DNA of 64,000 nt from Siniperca chuatsi (Eukaryota > Chordata > Actinopteri > Centrarchiformes > Sinipercidae): NCBI RefSeq assembly GCF_020085105.1, contig NC_058043.1, positions 20,232,667 to 20,296,666 of the forward strand. Direction: 5' to 3'. Position numbers and translations under genes: made by a program. The notes under the pieces were generated by a model. That model was not told where the DNA came from. It was given only the letters and a program-made list of their open reading frames with translations, and made no database searches. The first letter of the stretch is position 1; each line of letters begins with the position of its first letter. This document shows positions 14,285 through 26,118 of this stretch, one piece after another.

Positions 14285-14625
14285 AGTATTCTGAGTGTGT
14301 ACATTGATCCACTATATGGTGCCCCTTTTAGTACAGTATATTCATACTGTAAACTTTTGCACATACCCATGTAAATATTTTGCACATTACACAAACTGTC
14401 ATTTAAAAAAAGTTATATTGTACATATTCTTTATTATTTTCTTATACTATTTTTTTTATATTCTTTAACATCTTATTTTGACCTGAGCTTGAGCTTGAGT
14501 TTTGACCTGCAGTACTTGCTTTATCTTTCTTTTATTTGTACTATGTTCATTGTTTTGCACCAAAATCCCAAATTCCATGTATGTGTAAACCTACTTGGCA
14601 ATAAAGCTGATTCTGATTCTACCGT
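14285..14625 (+). repeat. LINE-like 3' end ('aataaagctgattctgattc')
   Basis: A decayed non-LTR retroelement tail. T-rich text with 'ttgcacatacccatgtaaat' is followed by the ending 'ttggcaataaagctgattct' and a tandem 'gattct', which is the usual 3' terminus of a widespread fish LINE family. A second, more diverged copy ends directly at the adipor1 coding exon 1 acceptor (49975-50207). Confidence 0.6.
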
Positions 14626-14944
14626 TTTGTGGCATGTACACTACTTTCTGCTAATGCAATGCACCGTTATAGTCCTAGCTTTTGAGTTTTGTTAGAAAAA
14701 TGTAGTTTTCTCTGAGTGATACCAATTCTCTTGTTTTGGCTGGTTTTTGGTCATGCACTCAAACTAACGGTGATATAAAGGAGGGCCAAACACCTGAAAT
14801 GTGTGGCTACTTGACAGCTAGTATTTGTGGTTATGCATAGTGAACAGTTTTTTATCCTCAAATTGGCTTTTTTTTTAACTGCGCAAACTGACGAACTGTA
14901 AGGGTGACCAATTAATCTTCATTCTTTAACTCCCTGCATTCCTG

Positions 14945-14964
14945 TATATATATATATATATATA
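14945..14964. repeat. TA microsatellite
   Basis: About ten TA units in a row, in intergenic DNA. Confidence 0.85.
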
Positions 14965-15429
14965 TGTCTTATCATGATACGATAACGTATGAGCATTAAG
15001 GTGTTACTCAAATTTATCATGTGGTTTGTATGTAAATGAAGAAGGACTCAGACATGTGGAGCATGAGGAAAGAGGCTTAAAATTAACAAAAGGGAACAAT
15101 TAAAAGCCTCTGACTTCTAAAAACGACACAGAATGGAAGGCTGTGCAATCCTTTGTGTTAAATGAACTTTTGATTTAGTTAAACAGCTAAAACACCCAAA
15201 CAATGGAAGCCTTTTCGGAAACTTAGCACTCGACAAGTGAGGAGCAAATTGAACGTGTGTGTGTGTGAGTGTATATACGAGTGCGCACGTGTGTGCATGT
15301 GACCTATGTCTAACAATCACCCTGACGCATACCATCCTTTCTCTCCTCAAATAAAAACAGAGTAAAAGGAAAAGAGAAATCATCCACTGTTGAACTACTT
15401 TACGAGATCCTCCTCTCAACAGAAAAGGG

Positions 15430-16140
15430 ACTAAGTATCCATGGGAATCTTAGCACGTTAGGGAGGCCTTTCTCCCTTCCTCTCATCCGCTCTCCCCCGC
15501 TGCACCCATGGACCAATGCAATTGTTTATTTTCTCCTATTGAGGCTGCTCCATTCACTGACTCTCACATTTACTCTGCTCAATTGGAGTGAGACAGCACT
15601 TATTCGAGGAGAGGAATGTAGCGTTCCACTGACAGAGCAGCAAGAATGCAAAAGAAATAATTAAAACTTTTTAAAGGAAAAGGTACAGCTGAGCATGAGG
15701 GAGAACGACGTCAAACCGAACAATGCTGACTGACAGGATTTTCTGCTGTGATGAGTATATCCACACATCACCTTGACACTACAAAGTAAAGGAGTGTTTG
15801 AATAACGCACAATGCTAGAAAGTGGAGCAGGGATCCTATAAGGAGGTCATTCATTCGCCGTGCTTTCTTAACTGAAACTCAGTGCAGAATAATGAAGCGT
15901 TCTCCGGCCTCTTGTAAGATGCGGCCTGTCCTCCAGCCTCACTCTTCCTGGGCCCCAGCACAATAGCTGCGAGCTGGACCACAGAGTTCATTTTTCCTGG
16001 GGTCTATTCTGTCTTGAGGAGGCAGTCGTAATGACAGTTTCCTTCTCTGTAACAATGGCCGTGGCTGCCATAGCCTTCTCTGTCCTGTCAATCTCTTATA
16101 TCTTTTACCGGGGTGAATCTTCAAGCAATGAGCTGGGGTC
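15430..16140. promoter_or_regulatory. Candidate conserved non-coding element
   Basis: A unique block with motifs including 'aatgcaattgtttattttct' (forkhead-like TGTTTA), 'tgctcaattggagtgag' and 'aaagaaataattaaaac'. No exon with splice sites was found. Conservation is not tested here. Confidence 0.2.
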
Positions 16141-17932
16141 AATGTTACACGAAACTAAATCTGATGTATGAATTTACAGCTGAGGCAGAGAGTTGAATCA
16201 CTCCATCCAGACTGTCACCAGTGCAGTGTTTGTTAAGGATGAGCTTCTAATGCACAGTGTACCAATGTCAAGCAGTTTCAGTGTGCTTGGTTTCTGTGAC
16301 AGTGATGGGTTTTTAGGATATGTGCCCAGCAGTTGATAAAGAAAAACAGCTGGCAGTGCTGCCCCAGCACACAACATATTGAAACTACAATATGTCTGCT
16401 GTGGATGAAACATGATTTTGCTTTCTTTGTCCTTTTCAGGTTTTAGCTGCTTGGCAATGAGTTGGCAGTCAAGTCAGTTTTATTTACATTTCCCAAAGTC
16501 ATACATTTGCCTCAAAGAGCTTTATAATCTGTATATAATCTGTACAGCATATGACAGCCTCTATGTTTAGACCATCAGTTTGGATAAGAAAAAACTCCTT
16601 TAACTGGAAATATTTGTGGATGTCTCTTCCAGGACAGAAAGACATGTAGACTAATAGATGTTGTGTGTACAGAATACACAAAAATAACAACAGTAAAATG
16701 ACACTACAGAGAAACAGAATGACAATATTAGGTAGATAAATGACCCCTGACTCATTGTGCACAACAGAAAGCAGTATTTTATTTAATTATTGGCTATTTT
16801 CTCTATAGAAAGATACACTACTGAGACAATGCTAAGACTGGCCTCTACAAAAAGTCAGTAATAAAATGGACGTGTAAACATAAGTCACCACTTCAAATCA
16901 CCAAACTAACTGGTGAAAGTGAGTAAATAGAAGTACAGAACAGTTTACATCCAGTCTGTTTCAGTAGAGCTGCTCTGAGGCCAAAGGGAAGGAGACTGTT
17001 GTTGTTTGACCATGATCAGCTCTAATGGGGTCAATGACAAGTAAACGTTGCTGAGAGACATGTGACATGGACCCTGGCTGATATTTGCATTTAAATTTTT
17101 ACTTAAGTTTTTTTTTAAGTGAAAGCAATTATTGCTGTGTGTAATTTTGTAATAAGTGTCCTTGCCACTGTGTGTATGTGATCTGCCGAGGGTCTGCAGA
17201 TGAAAATTGGGTTTAAGATCACTCTGGTACAATACATCAAATGATAACATCTATGTTTAATATTGTCCCTTACAAATAAAACCAAATAAATAAACAACAT
17301 CACTCTGTGAAATGTGCACTTTCATCAGTACAGCTTTGTCATGATGAATGAAACTTTAATGAAGTCCAAAGTGGTTATGTTAACTAACACAAGAATGAAT
17401 CACGCAAATACTTCAACGTCAAAACTAAACAAACACTACTGCATGTGATACAAAGGGAAGGTGATATAAGGACTGTCAGTGAACAGACTGCACATAACAA
17501 TATATGCAATATGTGTCGAATATATATAGGCACAAAGCTATTCAAAAGCTGTTTAATCTGGGTTTGAGAATGAATGGATAGGTAGAGGAAATATTAAAGA
17601 ATTAACAGTTTGTAAATTGAGACTCTGCCTGCTCCTTCCTGGCTTTAACCAGAAGCATGTTTTCACCAACTCTCAGCAAAGGAAACACTCTCTTTTGCAG
17701 AAGATGAGCTGAGACATTCGCTCCAGAACCGCAGGCAGTCTGATTTTAGGCAGGAGGTCGCCACATATAAAACAGAAGTAAATCTCACCTGCCCCCTACT
17801 GGTCACACACATCTAATACACTATGATACAAGAAAAGAGGATAATTCTCACCAATATAAGATAGGAATCTGTCCTCTTCTGTATTTATAAGACAGATGTG
17901 ACAATTCATCTGAGCAAATATCTACGGAGTTG

Positions 17933-17950
17933 CCACACACACACACACAC
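17933..17950. repeat. CA microsatellite
   Basis: A short CA run in the intergenic DNA upstream of gpr25. Confidence 0.7.
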
Positions 17951-18032
17951 TGTCTGTCTTGGGGAATATTTTAACATATAAAGTCTTTTGCAACAGGGAA
18001 TTTATGAACAGCTACCATGTTAAACTAATTTG

Positions 18033-18564
18033 CAGTGGTGGAAAGTAACTAAGTACATTTACTCAAGAACCATACTTAAGTACAATTTAGTATTTCCATT
18101 TTCTGCTACTTTATACTTCTACTCCACTACAATCCAGAAGCGAATATTATACTCTTTACTCCACTACATTTATTTGATAACTTTAGTTACTAGTTACTTT
18201 GCAGGTTCAGATTAATAATACAATTACAATCAATAAATTATGGTGTTCTATTATCTGTTAAGATAAGGTTTTATTGATTGCTTGGTGAAATTCACAAGCT
18301 ACTGTATATATAGTAAAAAATAAGCCTCACCTTTACCAGCTGCAACATTAAAGTAATGTACACATTAGTGCATTAATAATTATAATTCAGTAATATAATA
18401 TATGACTCTGAAATGGGCTGTTCTGCACAATGATTACTTTTACTTTTTGTTCTTTAAGTATATTTTGATGCTGTGTACTTTTACTTATTTATTTAGAGTA
18501 TTTCTACACTGTGGCATTGCTACTTTTAATGACATAAAATATCTGAGTACTTCTTCCACTACTG
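18033..18564 (+). mobile_element. hAT-like non-autonomous element with 8-bp target duplication
   Basis: A common fish MITE full of 'cttaagtac' and 'acttttactt' text. It starts with 'cagtggtggaaagtaac' and ends with 'gtacttcttccactactg'; the reverse complement of the end starts 'cagtagtggaag', so the ends are inverted repeats. The flanking 8 bp are 'ctaatttg' (18025-18032) and 'ctcatttg' (18565-18572), one mismatch apart. An 8-bp duplication plus CAGTGGTG-type ends is the hAT signature. It has no transposase ORF. Related copies lie near 57.8-58.2, 60.3 and 61.6-62.0 kb. Confidence 0.75.
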
Positions 18565-18921
18565 CTCATTTGTAAACTTACACGCTTTTATTAATTAGTG
18601 CAAAATATTGTACTGGCTCCCTGTTATCCATTATACACCCTGCTGTGCCCATAATGGTGCCATGATGCTTTGTAATTTCAGAGATTTAATTGACATGATT
18701 TCAAATCAATAAAGAAAATAGTCTCTTTGACTCACTAAAATTACACGTGAAAGCACAGTGAGAGGAAGGCTGTCTGTAATGAGAGGTGAGAGGAAGCGAG
18801 CTGAGATCTCTATTTTTTGCTGTGGTTTTCACAAGCAATATCAAGTAGCAGCATGTAGACTTAGTTACATTAACCACGCTGACAAACCAACAGCTGCACT
18901 GCCTCTCTGTGATCTCTCAGA

Positions 18922-20046
18922 ATGGACGCCTACACTGATTATCAAGTTTATGATTACACTTACAGTGACAACTTCACCGACAATGAATCATCATATTTTA
19001 ATATCACAGTGGATTGTCCCGGCTCACAACTCCATGGCTCCAACATCTTCCTGCCCGCACTCTATTACCTCATCTTTTTCACTGGCTTTTTGGGCAACCT
19101 GTTTGTGATCTCAGTCGTGGGCGGCAAAGGTAGGAGAGGTGGGCGTCTGGTGGACACTTTTGTTATCAACCTGGCCCTGGCCGACCTCATATTCGTCCTC
19201 ACACTGCCTCTGTGGGCCATCTCTGCCAGCCAGAACGGCTACTGGGACTTTGGACCAAGTGGGGACCTGCTGTGCAAGCTGAGCAGCTACATCATTGCTG
19301 TGAACCGCTTCTCCAACATCTTCTTCCTCACCTGCATGAGTGTTGATCGCTACCTGGCTGTGGTGAAGCTGATGGATTCCAGGTACCTCAGGAGCAGTGG
19401 GTGCATCCGTACCACTTGTGCCTTAGTCTGGTTGAGCTCCCTGGTGCTCGGCATCCCGTCCCTGCTGTACCGCAGTGTGCAGCGGTCCGTTAATGGACTG
19501 TCCTGCGTGGAAAATAACAACTCACCTTTTTTTCTTGGCCTGAGCCTGACCATGGCGTTACTCACCTTTGTCTGCCCAGTGTTAATCATCGTGCTCTGCT
19601 ATGGCACCATCATCGTGCATCTCAACAAGCACTGTGTTGCCGCTGCCAATCCTCGAGCTGAAGCCCGCCGCAGACACTCCCTCAAGATGGTCCTCTCCAT
19701 TATAGTGGCCTTTGTGGTGTCCTGGCTACCTTTCAACATTTTTAAAGTCATCATAATTGTCTCGCAGCTCTCAAATGTTGATCTGAGTTGTGATACTCAG
19801 TCGTGGCAAAGTAACGGGCTCCTCATCTCGTGCTGCCTGGCTTTCCTCAACAGCTGCGTGAATCCAGCCATTTACTTTTGCCTGGACCATCACTTCAGAC
19901 ACCGGGCCGAGATCCTGTACAAGACCTGCATAGGAAACCCAAAGCTACTGCACAGCTACAACTCTTCAGCTTCATTCAACAACGCTGGCACTTCAGAGAG
20001 CTTTGGAACAACTGGTGGGAGAACTCAGCTTCAGATGTCTGAGTAG
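18922..20046 (+). CDS. gpr25: G-protein coupled receptor 25 (class A)
   Basis: A seven-transmembrane receptor of 374 aa in one exon. The extracellular N-terminus (1-42) has N-glycosylation sites at N17, N21 and N27 and several tyrosines beside acidic residues. Helices are near 43-66, 78-100, 115-140, 163-183, 203-229, 253-281 and 298-320. C118 and C195 should form the conserved disulfide. DRY is at 142-144 and NPAIY at 314-318; the TM6 CWxP motif reads SWLP. 'RLVDTF', 'LTLPLWA', 'LCKLSS' and 'MSVDRYLAVVKL' match human GPR25. The close relative GPR15 is the main alternative, but inava next door supports gpr25. CXCL17 has been reported as a GPR25 ligand in mammals; the fish ligand is unknown. 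'gatctctcag' (18911-18920) just before the ATG looks like a splice acceptor, so an upstream non-coding exon is likely. Coupling is presumed to be Gi, as in chemokine-type receptors. Confidence 0.9.
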   Translation: MDAYTDYQVYDYTYSDNFTDNESSYFNITVDCPGSQLHGSNIFLPALYYLIFFTGFLGNLFVISVVGGKGRRGGRLVDTFVINLALADLIFVLTLPLWAISASQNGYWDFGPSGDLLCKLSSYIIAVNRFSNIFFLTCMSVDRYLAVVKLMDSRYLRSSGCIRTTCALVWLSSLVLGIPSLLYRSVQRSVNGLSCVENNNSPFFLGLSLTMALLTFVCPVLIIVLCYGTIIVHLNKHCVAAANPRAEARRRHSLKMVLSIIVAFVVSWLPFNIFKVIIIVSQLSNVDLSCDTQSWQSNGLLISCCLAFLNSCVNPAIYFCLDHHFRHRAEILYKTCIGNPKLLHSYNSSASFNNAGTSESFGTTGGRTQLQMSE

Positions 20047-20079
20047 GAGGAGAAGACACAACTCTTTAATTTTGAAACT

Positions 20080-20085
20080 AATAAA
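20080..20085 (+). terminator. gpr25: gpr25 poly(A) signal
   Basis: An AATAAA lies 34 nt after the stop codon. A second one at 20580-20585 in a T/A-rich stretch could serve a longer 3' UTR. Confidence 0.5.
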
Positions 20086-20086
20086 G

Positions 20087-23000
20087 TTATTGTTCTGTTA
20101 TCCGTTAGGATCTATGTGACAACTTGTAATGCTCATCTGGGTAATGAGAGAATTTCTCGCAAGGGATCTTTAAATATTGAGGAAAAGCAGATCCACGGCA
20201 AGACAAGATTTCTCAATGCAGTGCTGTACAGTTTGTTTTGTTTCAGTTAGTACAATAATGCGATTTTATTTTGTCATATTTCCTATTTTGCTGTTTATAC
20301 TGCTCATAGTATACCATACAGTACAGTAATGTTCATTTAATCCACTGATATCTTTGTTTGTTTGTTTGAAAATCATTAACATTTTGTAGCATTAGTAGAG
20401 TACAAGTGTATCAATTTACAGGTGTAAATATAATTTTAAAATGTGTACTATAACTGATAAGTTGCTTTTTTATATATATATATATTGAAGAATTTAATTA
20501 TGTTGTTATTATAAAATGTTTGGTGCATTAATAATGTTTTATGAAATGTATTTTGTTGTGATAAAGTTGTATATCTAAAAATAAAAGCTGAAAAAAAATC
20601 TTTTTTGTGTATTTGTAACTTAAAACTGAGGTGTTTTCTAGTTGTTTTATTGGTGGTTGCACTAAAATAAAACCTCCTTTTTTATGATGACAAGATATTA
20701 TCTTCGGAAAAGAAATCTACCAAAAAGACTAGTTAATTCATCGAATTTAACATCATGATTTAATTGTGTTATGCTTCCATAGGACTGCTCACCCAACTTT
20801 TGGCACATTTTATTGATAACTGATTTAATTGTATTAATATAAAAGAGACATCACACATCAAGTTATTGCACTCACACACTAACTGGTAAGTTTCAATAGC
20901 CAATAAAGTGAATGCATTCATAGTATACTTAGTCTGCCATTTGCAGCTCCAAATCATGGCATGTGCATTATGTTAGGTCGTATTTGTGCAATTTCAAATA
21001 GTACAATACAGCAACTTCCAACATTTTATGCAGTTAGTACTTAGTGTTATACAGTAATTGTGAGTTTTAAGTTTGAATTGTGAGTTTATGCAAAAATGCT
21101 CAACATTAATGCAATGGTGTCCAATGTTGCTGTGATAATGCACCAAAATAATATCAGCATTGGCTTTTCAAAGGATATCTTTTTCTTAAAAATGTGATTA
21201 TAAGGTAATGGCTATCTGTGTGTGTTGTGTTGAGGAGATACTGTATCTGGATACGTTGGTTCTCTCTCGTGGCACTCTTTATTGTTATGTGTGGATGGGA
21301 CGAAGCACTGAAGTATACTATAGAAAAGTAACAACGTCAAAATATTTTGCAAGTTACGTGGTATTTCCAAACCTGTACTTCCCTGATGAAGGCAACGTAG
21401 CTTATTTCTTTTATCTTGTGAAAAACACATTGGCAGTTTCTGCTTAGTGTAACTTCTAAGATCTCATAATTGACTTGACTTCCAGCTCAGGTTTGATCTC
21501 ATCTTCTAAATATACCCGTAACCGTTTCACTTTGTGCACTTTGTGTGTTGTTTGACTAATATTGTTCATCTTCTTGGCATCACGGAGTGCCAACAGATCA
21601 CACATGCTGACTCTGCTGTAAAACTCCAAGGTGGTATGTGAAATATGAGCTAAGTGATTTCCCACTTTCACATGTAAGCTTTGCAACAGAAAACAAGAAC
21701 CCAAAAAAGGAACATGAGAACGACAAACAAGTCGCACTTATTAATACAAGGAGACACTAAACTGGCAACTTAAAATCAAATGTGTTTGACTGCAACAGGA
21801 TACAACAGCTAAGAGTAGAAGAAGGTAGAAATTCTCACATGCAATTGGAGAGTGCTTTAAAACGAAAAGGGGGCCAATGGCAGTAATTCTGGATGAGGTT
21901 TACCTGAAAAACCATTCAACAAAAGCTCCCAGGCCTCAACAAATAAGAAAACAACTAGCAACTCAGATCTGACATGTGTGATGTGTCCTGAGAGGAAGAC
22001 TACATGCAAACTTTTCCCAAGTCTCTATACAAGAACTTGTTTACTGTCAAATAAGGTATAGTCGCTCAGGCATGGGACACCTCTTACTGCTAAACGTAGC
22101 TTCTGAGAAATCAAAGCTATTCACACAAGTGCTACAGGGAATTTAGGTATTTGAAAGTTCAAATGTTCATGTGTACCCACTCGTTTCTCAGTCCCATATG
22201 TGTCTTGAATCATTCAGGTGGTTTCAAAATTAAGAAAACCAGGTTGGGTGCCAGGCTGTTGGTGTAGGAGTCAGGAATTTCCCCTCTCCTGCTTGAAAAA
22301 GTCGTTTCGGAGACACACTGACCAGCTTTTCTCACAACACTGATTCGACACTATCCCAAATAACCCTGCTGTGTTTTGTTATCAAGTATAAAATAAACAG
22401 TAGTCGTGTAGATGATCAGTATTTTGTTGTTGTTACACTGACAGGCAATGCCTTGTTTTTTTAACGAATACACATGAATGCTTGAACAGTAAACACAGTT
22501 ACAGAACAGGATCTATTGTAGCGTGGCAGTCAAATTAGTAGTCAAAACGCAGACCCGGTGCCGGCTCATAAATGCTGCACACTCATAACTGTGATGCATT
22601 TATTTCAACTTGTAATGTTCGACTTTTTTAGAAAACAGCCTCCTTCAGGGTGAAAAAAACGTTGATTTTTAGTTTTAATAAATGCATCAGAGTTATGCGT
22701 GTGTGCCTTTCCATTCTCTAGTTTTTAATTTTACCTATTAGATAACATTTAAAGTTTAAAGGAATCTGTTTCCAGCTTTATTTCATATTCATGACAAAAG
22801 TGTACTTTATTCTCACTGTTGAGGTTTTTTTGTCTTTATTGTACAGTTGAACATGTAAATGGATTGCACTTTTAACCTGAGAACAGAGAAGTTCACAAGC
22901 TTCACAGACAGATGGCAGGGGAAGTGCCAGACGCTGGCGGCTCTAAGGTTTAGTGAATTGCATAAGGTGATGACTCATGCAGACATGAGGAGCCGGGGTA

Positions 23001-24960
23001 CAAACTACCAACCCTGCGATGACAGTAATGGACAAAATTTTACAAAGATAATGTAAATATATGCAGATTAATTTTGTTTTTATGCAGCAATTGTTTTTGT
23101 TTATTTTATTTATAGATGCAACATTGACAGGTTTTAATATCTGACCTGTCCTGTGGCAAATATTTTCTTCAGCGTTGATGCAATAGTATTTTTAAAGATC
23201 AAGTGGATTAAAACAAACAATTGAAAAGAAATTGTTGTTTCCAAATGTTGAAAGCACATAGAGCCAATTTAACATAGACAGGCTTTATGTTGGATCAACT
23301 TTATCAGTCCCTTATACAGTATTTTACTGAACAAGCGTACTTAAAATAAAAAGGAACTGTAAATCTAAACTTACTGGATTATTTTAAAAAAAATATATGT
23401 ATATATATGTGATATATTTTTTGTTTGTTAAACTAAAATCTGGATTTATGAATTAACAGCAAAATAGTTATCTCAGTTGTTAAGAATAAAAATCCTTTAG
23501 TGAGTTACTTATGAAATACTTTAATGACCGTTATTCTGCCAGTCTGGTACACACAAACTGAAAGGTGTGACCTTGGCACTCAGTCTTACCAGACTTTTTC
23601 CAGTGGGTGGGCCAGTTTCTGTGAGACTACAAACTCTTAATGTTCTCACAGAACTGTTGCAGTTCTCTCTTCTGTGGTTGCCTCTCATTACAAAACTCAG
23701 ATATTCAGAACTAAATCAGTCATGCTCGTGAACTTGTTTTCAACTTGTAAAATGTGTTTTCTAACTATTCGGGGGACAATTAAATCACTGTAAAATGTTA
23801 TATATAAGGTTCAGCAGGAGGTGGGAGATACATTGATGTTATATTGATATAGTGACATCAGAGAATTTGTCGGTCTAGGATTTTGATCTCCATAATATTT
23901 GATGGTAAATTTGTTCCTGGTTTTCTGGTCTTTAAAGCCACATGGAAATTTTAAATCATAAGCAATAAAAATCCACTCATACTCAATATAACATACTGAG
24001 AGAATTGCTGCTTCAGGCATAATACTTGGACTGGTATGACCATAGCTAATGGTGGCTAATGTTAGTTTAGATATTGCTGCGTAGCTAACATTATGTAGCC
24101 GACTTAATGTCTCACTACTTGTGCTGCCCAAAGTTTAGATTACATCAAAAGTATGAAAAGAGGCACACACATAATACTATCACATTAGTGATATCTGAGG
24201 TTTTTCAATATTGCCCAGCTGGAAGTACAGCTGCACTGACAGAGTTAAGAGATGAAGTAGCACAATGGTGTTGCATATTTACATTTCACTGTGTAACCAC
24301 CAACATGCTGCACGTTCACACAGAGACCATGCCAACGCTGCAGCTCTTAGATCAGGTTGTGGTTTCCTTGTTTATTACAAATTCAGCTCAAGTCTACATA
24401 AGATACAGTTAATCTGTACAAATTCAGCTCACTGAGAAAAGCTCATGTTTGAGGTTTAAAAGTCATATATTGAAAATAGATATTTCATTTCTGCCTGTGC
24501 TGATAGCAAACCTGACATCGGGTCCCTCTGATGACATTTGAACGGATGACTTCTTTAGAGATAGAAGAGGGTCATACTTTGGTTTGTACTGAAACTTCCC
24601 CATCTGGGCACAAATGTCATTCATAGGTGAACCGTGTTTTCAATAATGCACATAGTTTTTCTAAGGAACAAACAACTAACGGGGGAAAAACACTGAGACA
24701 GATGTGGTTAAAGATGCTCTTCAACACAAGGAAGTATTGATAAAAAACAGACCTTGTTGATCTTTAGATGAGGACTTGATCCTCTTTTAATCAGAAGAAT
24801 ATTTAAAATGAGATGTATATATGGAGGTCCAACAGTCACATTGTGAATAAACATTATGTAATTTTGATTTTAACAGTGTTACATATTATATGCAAGTTTA
24901 TCGTAATTTCAGTATCACCAAATCAGGGCAGTCAATGTGTTTTACTTTTTTTTAAATTAT
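20087..24960. other. Intergenic, no gene seen
   Basis: AT-rich DNA between gpr25 and the foldback element. Reading frames are short, unspliced in appearance and match nothing I recognise. The beginning (to about 20600) may be gpr25 3' UTR. Small TA runs occur near 20471 and 23390. Nothing else is supported. Confidence 0.6.
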
Positions 24961-25362
24961 AGGGCCAAACTTTAGAGCCACTTCTATTGAAGCCTATGGG
25001 AGACGCACACTAAAACTCAACATCTCTACGTTGTATGACCTTTGATGAAGAAATTCCTCTACTCACTTGCAACTTTTTTTCCCATTTGCCATGGAGAGCA
25101 TTTTAATTTGAATCGCCATGAGCCCTGTTTAGTATGCCTATAATCATCTTTGAATACTGTTTGGAGACCAACAGCAAATAAACGAATGCGCACATTTGGA
25201 AAAATCAGTCAGTAAAGTATTATATGAAGTGTGTGCTTTCATTTGGTAAAGGAATTTCTTCATCAAACGTCATACAATGTAGATATGTTGAGTTTTAGTG
25301 TGCTTCTCCACGCATGTCCCATAGGCTTCAATAGAAGTGGCACCAAAGTTTGGCATTCATTC
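24961..25362. mobile_element. Foldback element with ~100-bp inverted arms
   Basis: The left arm (about 24963-25061) and right arm (about 25250-25362) are reverse complements over roughly 100 bp with few mismatches. Both contain 'gccacttctattgaagcc', 'cactaaaactcaacat' and 'tttgatgaagaaattcct' when read in the same sense. The roughly 190-bp centre is unique. It has no ORF. This fits a MITE or foldback transposon; a clear target-site duplication was not found. A SINE is inserted about 80 bp downstream. Confidence 0.7.
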
Positions 25363-25441
25363 GCCATACTGGCTGTACTGCCATGTACACTATACTGTGC
25401 AAAAAGCAGAAATTAAATTTAGCCTGTGTGAAATGAATTAG

Positions 25442-25824
25442 AGGGGTGCACGGTGGCAGAGCGGCTACAGCTCCTGCCTCCCAATAAGGAGATCGTGGGT
25501 TCGTGGGTTCGATTCCCGGACCGGACCAACATCACACAATCTCTCTGGGTGGAGTCTGCATGTCCTCCCCGTGTTACCGTGGGTTCTCTCCGGGTTCTCC
25601 GGCTTCCTCCCACCGTCCAAAGGTTAATTGATAACTCTAAATTGCCCGTATTGAATGAATGTGTGAGTGAATGGTTGTCTGTCCTTGTCTGTGTCTGTGT
25701 TCGCCCTGCGACGAGTTGGCCACTGTCCAGGGTGTGCCCTGCCTAAGGCCCGAAGTCACTGGGATAGGCTCCAGTCACCCGCGACCCCCTAACGGGGACC
25801 AAGCGGTAGAAAATGGATGGATGG
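25442..25824 (+). mobile_element. tRNA-derived SINE, AFC-like, intact with target duplication
   Basis: A full-length fish SINE. The head 'gcacggtggcagagcggct' (A-box-like) and 'gggttcgattcccgg' (B box) form the tRNA-related pol III promoter. The body has 'ggagtctgcatgtcctcccc', 'ggcttcctcccaccgtcc', 'taaattgcccgta' and 'gggataggctccag'. The tail ends 'aaaatggatggatgg'. The 11-bp sequence 'aaatgaattag' flanks it perfectly (25431-25441 and 25825-25835), showing insertion by target-primed reverse transcription, probably recent. It resembles the AFC SINEs of percomorphs. ORFs through it are not genes. Confidence 0.88.
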
Positions 25825-26076
25825 AAATGAATTAGCCTAGAAGGTTCCTCTTTTTTAAATTTAAATGAACTAAATTATTATTATTGTTTATATTATTATT
25901 ATTGTGTATTTAATTCATTATGCCTACACTTGAATAACAATTGAATGTGTTTTAAGTGTTGAATCATAATTAAAAATGACACAGAAGGTAAATTATCAGA
26001 AAGTGTCCCACTTTACCAGTATTCACCCCGATCACTGGCGGTCACCACACAATGGCTGCTTTTCATTAGTGGTTCT

Positions 26077-26118
26077 ACTTCCCCTCATCCACTTCCCCTC
26101 ATCCACTTCCCCTCAGCC
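26077..26118 (+). repeat. Three tandem copies of a 14-bp unit
   Basis: 'acttcccctcatcc' repeats twice exactly, then once with one change ('acttcccctcagcc'). Confidence 0.9.

Noticed and set aside
18922..20046. Identity as gpr15
   Set aside because: GPR15 is close, but key segments read more like GPR25 and the inava neighbour is the GPR25 context.
25449..25515. tRNA-like A and B boxes
   Set aside because: Part of the SINE promoter; no cloverleaf or anticodon arm of a functional tRNA.
25419..25746. Open frames of 64 and 97 aa
   Set aside because: They run through the SINE, which is non-coding.
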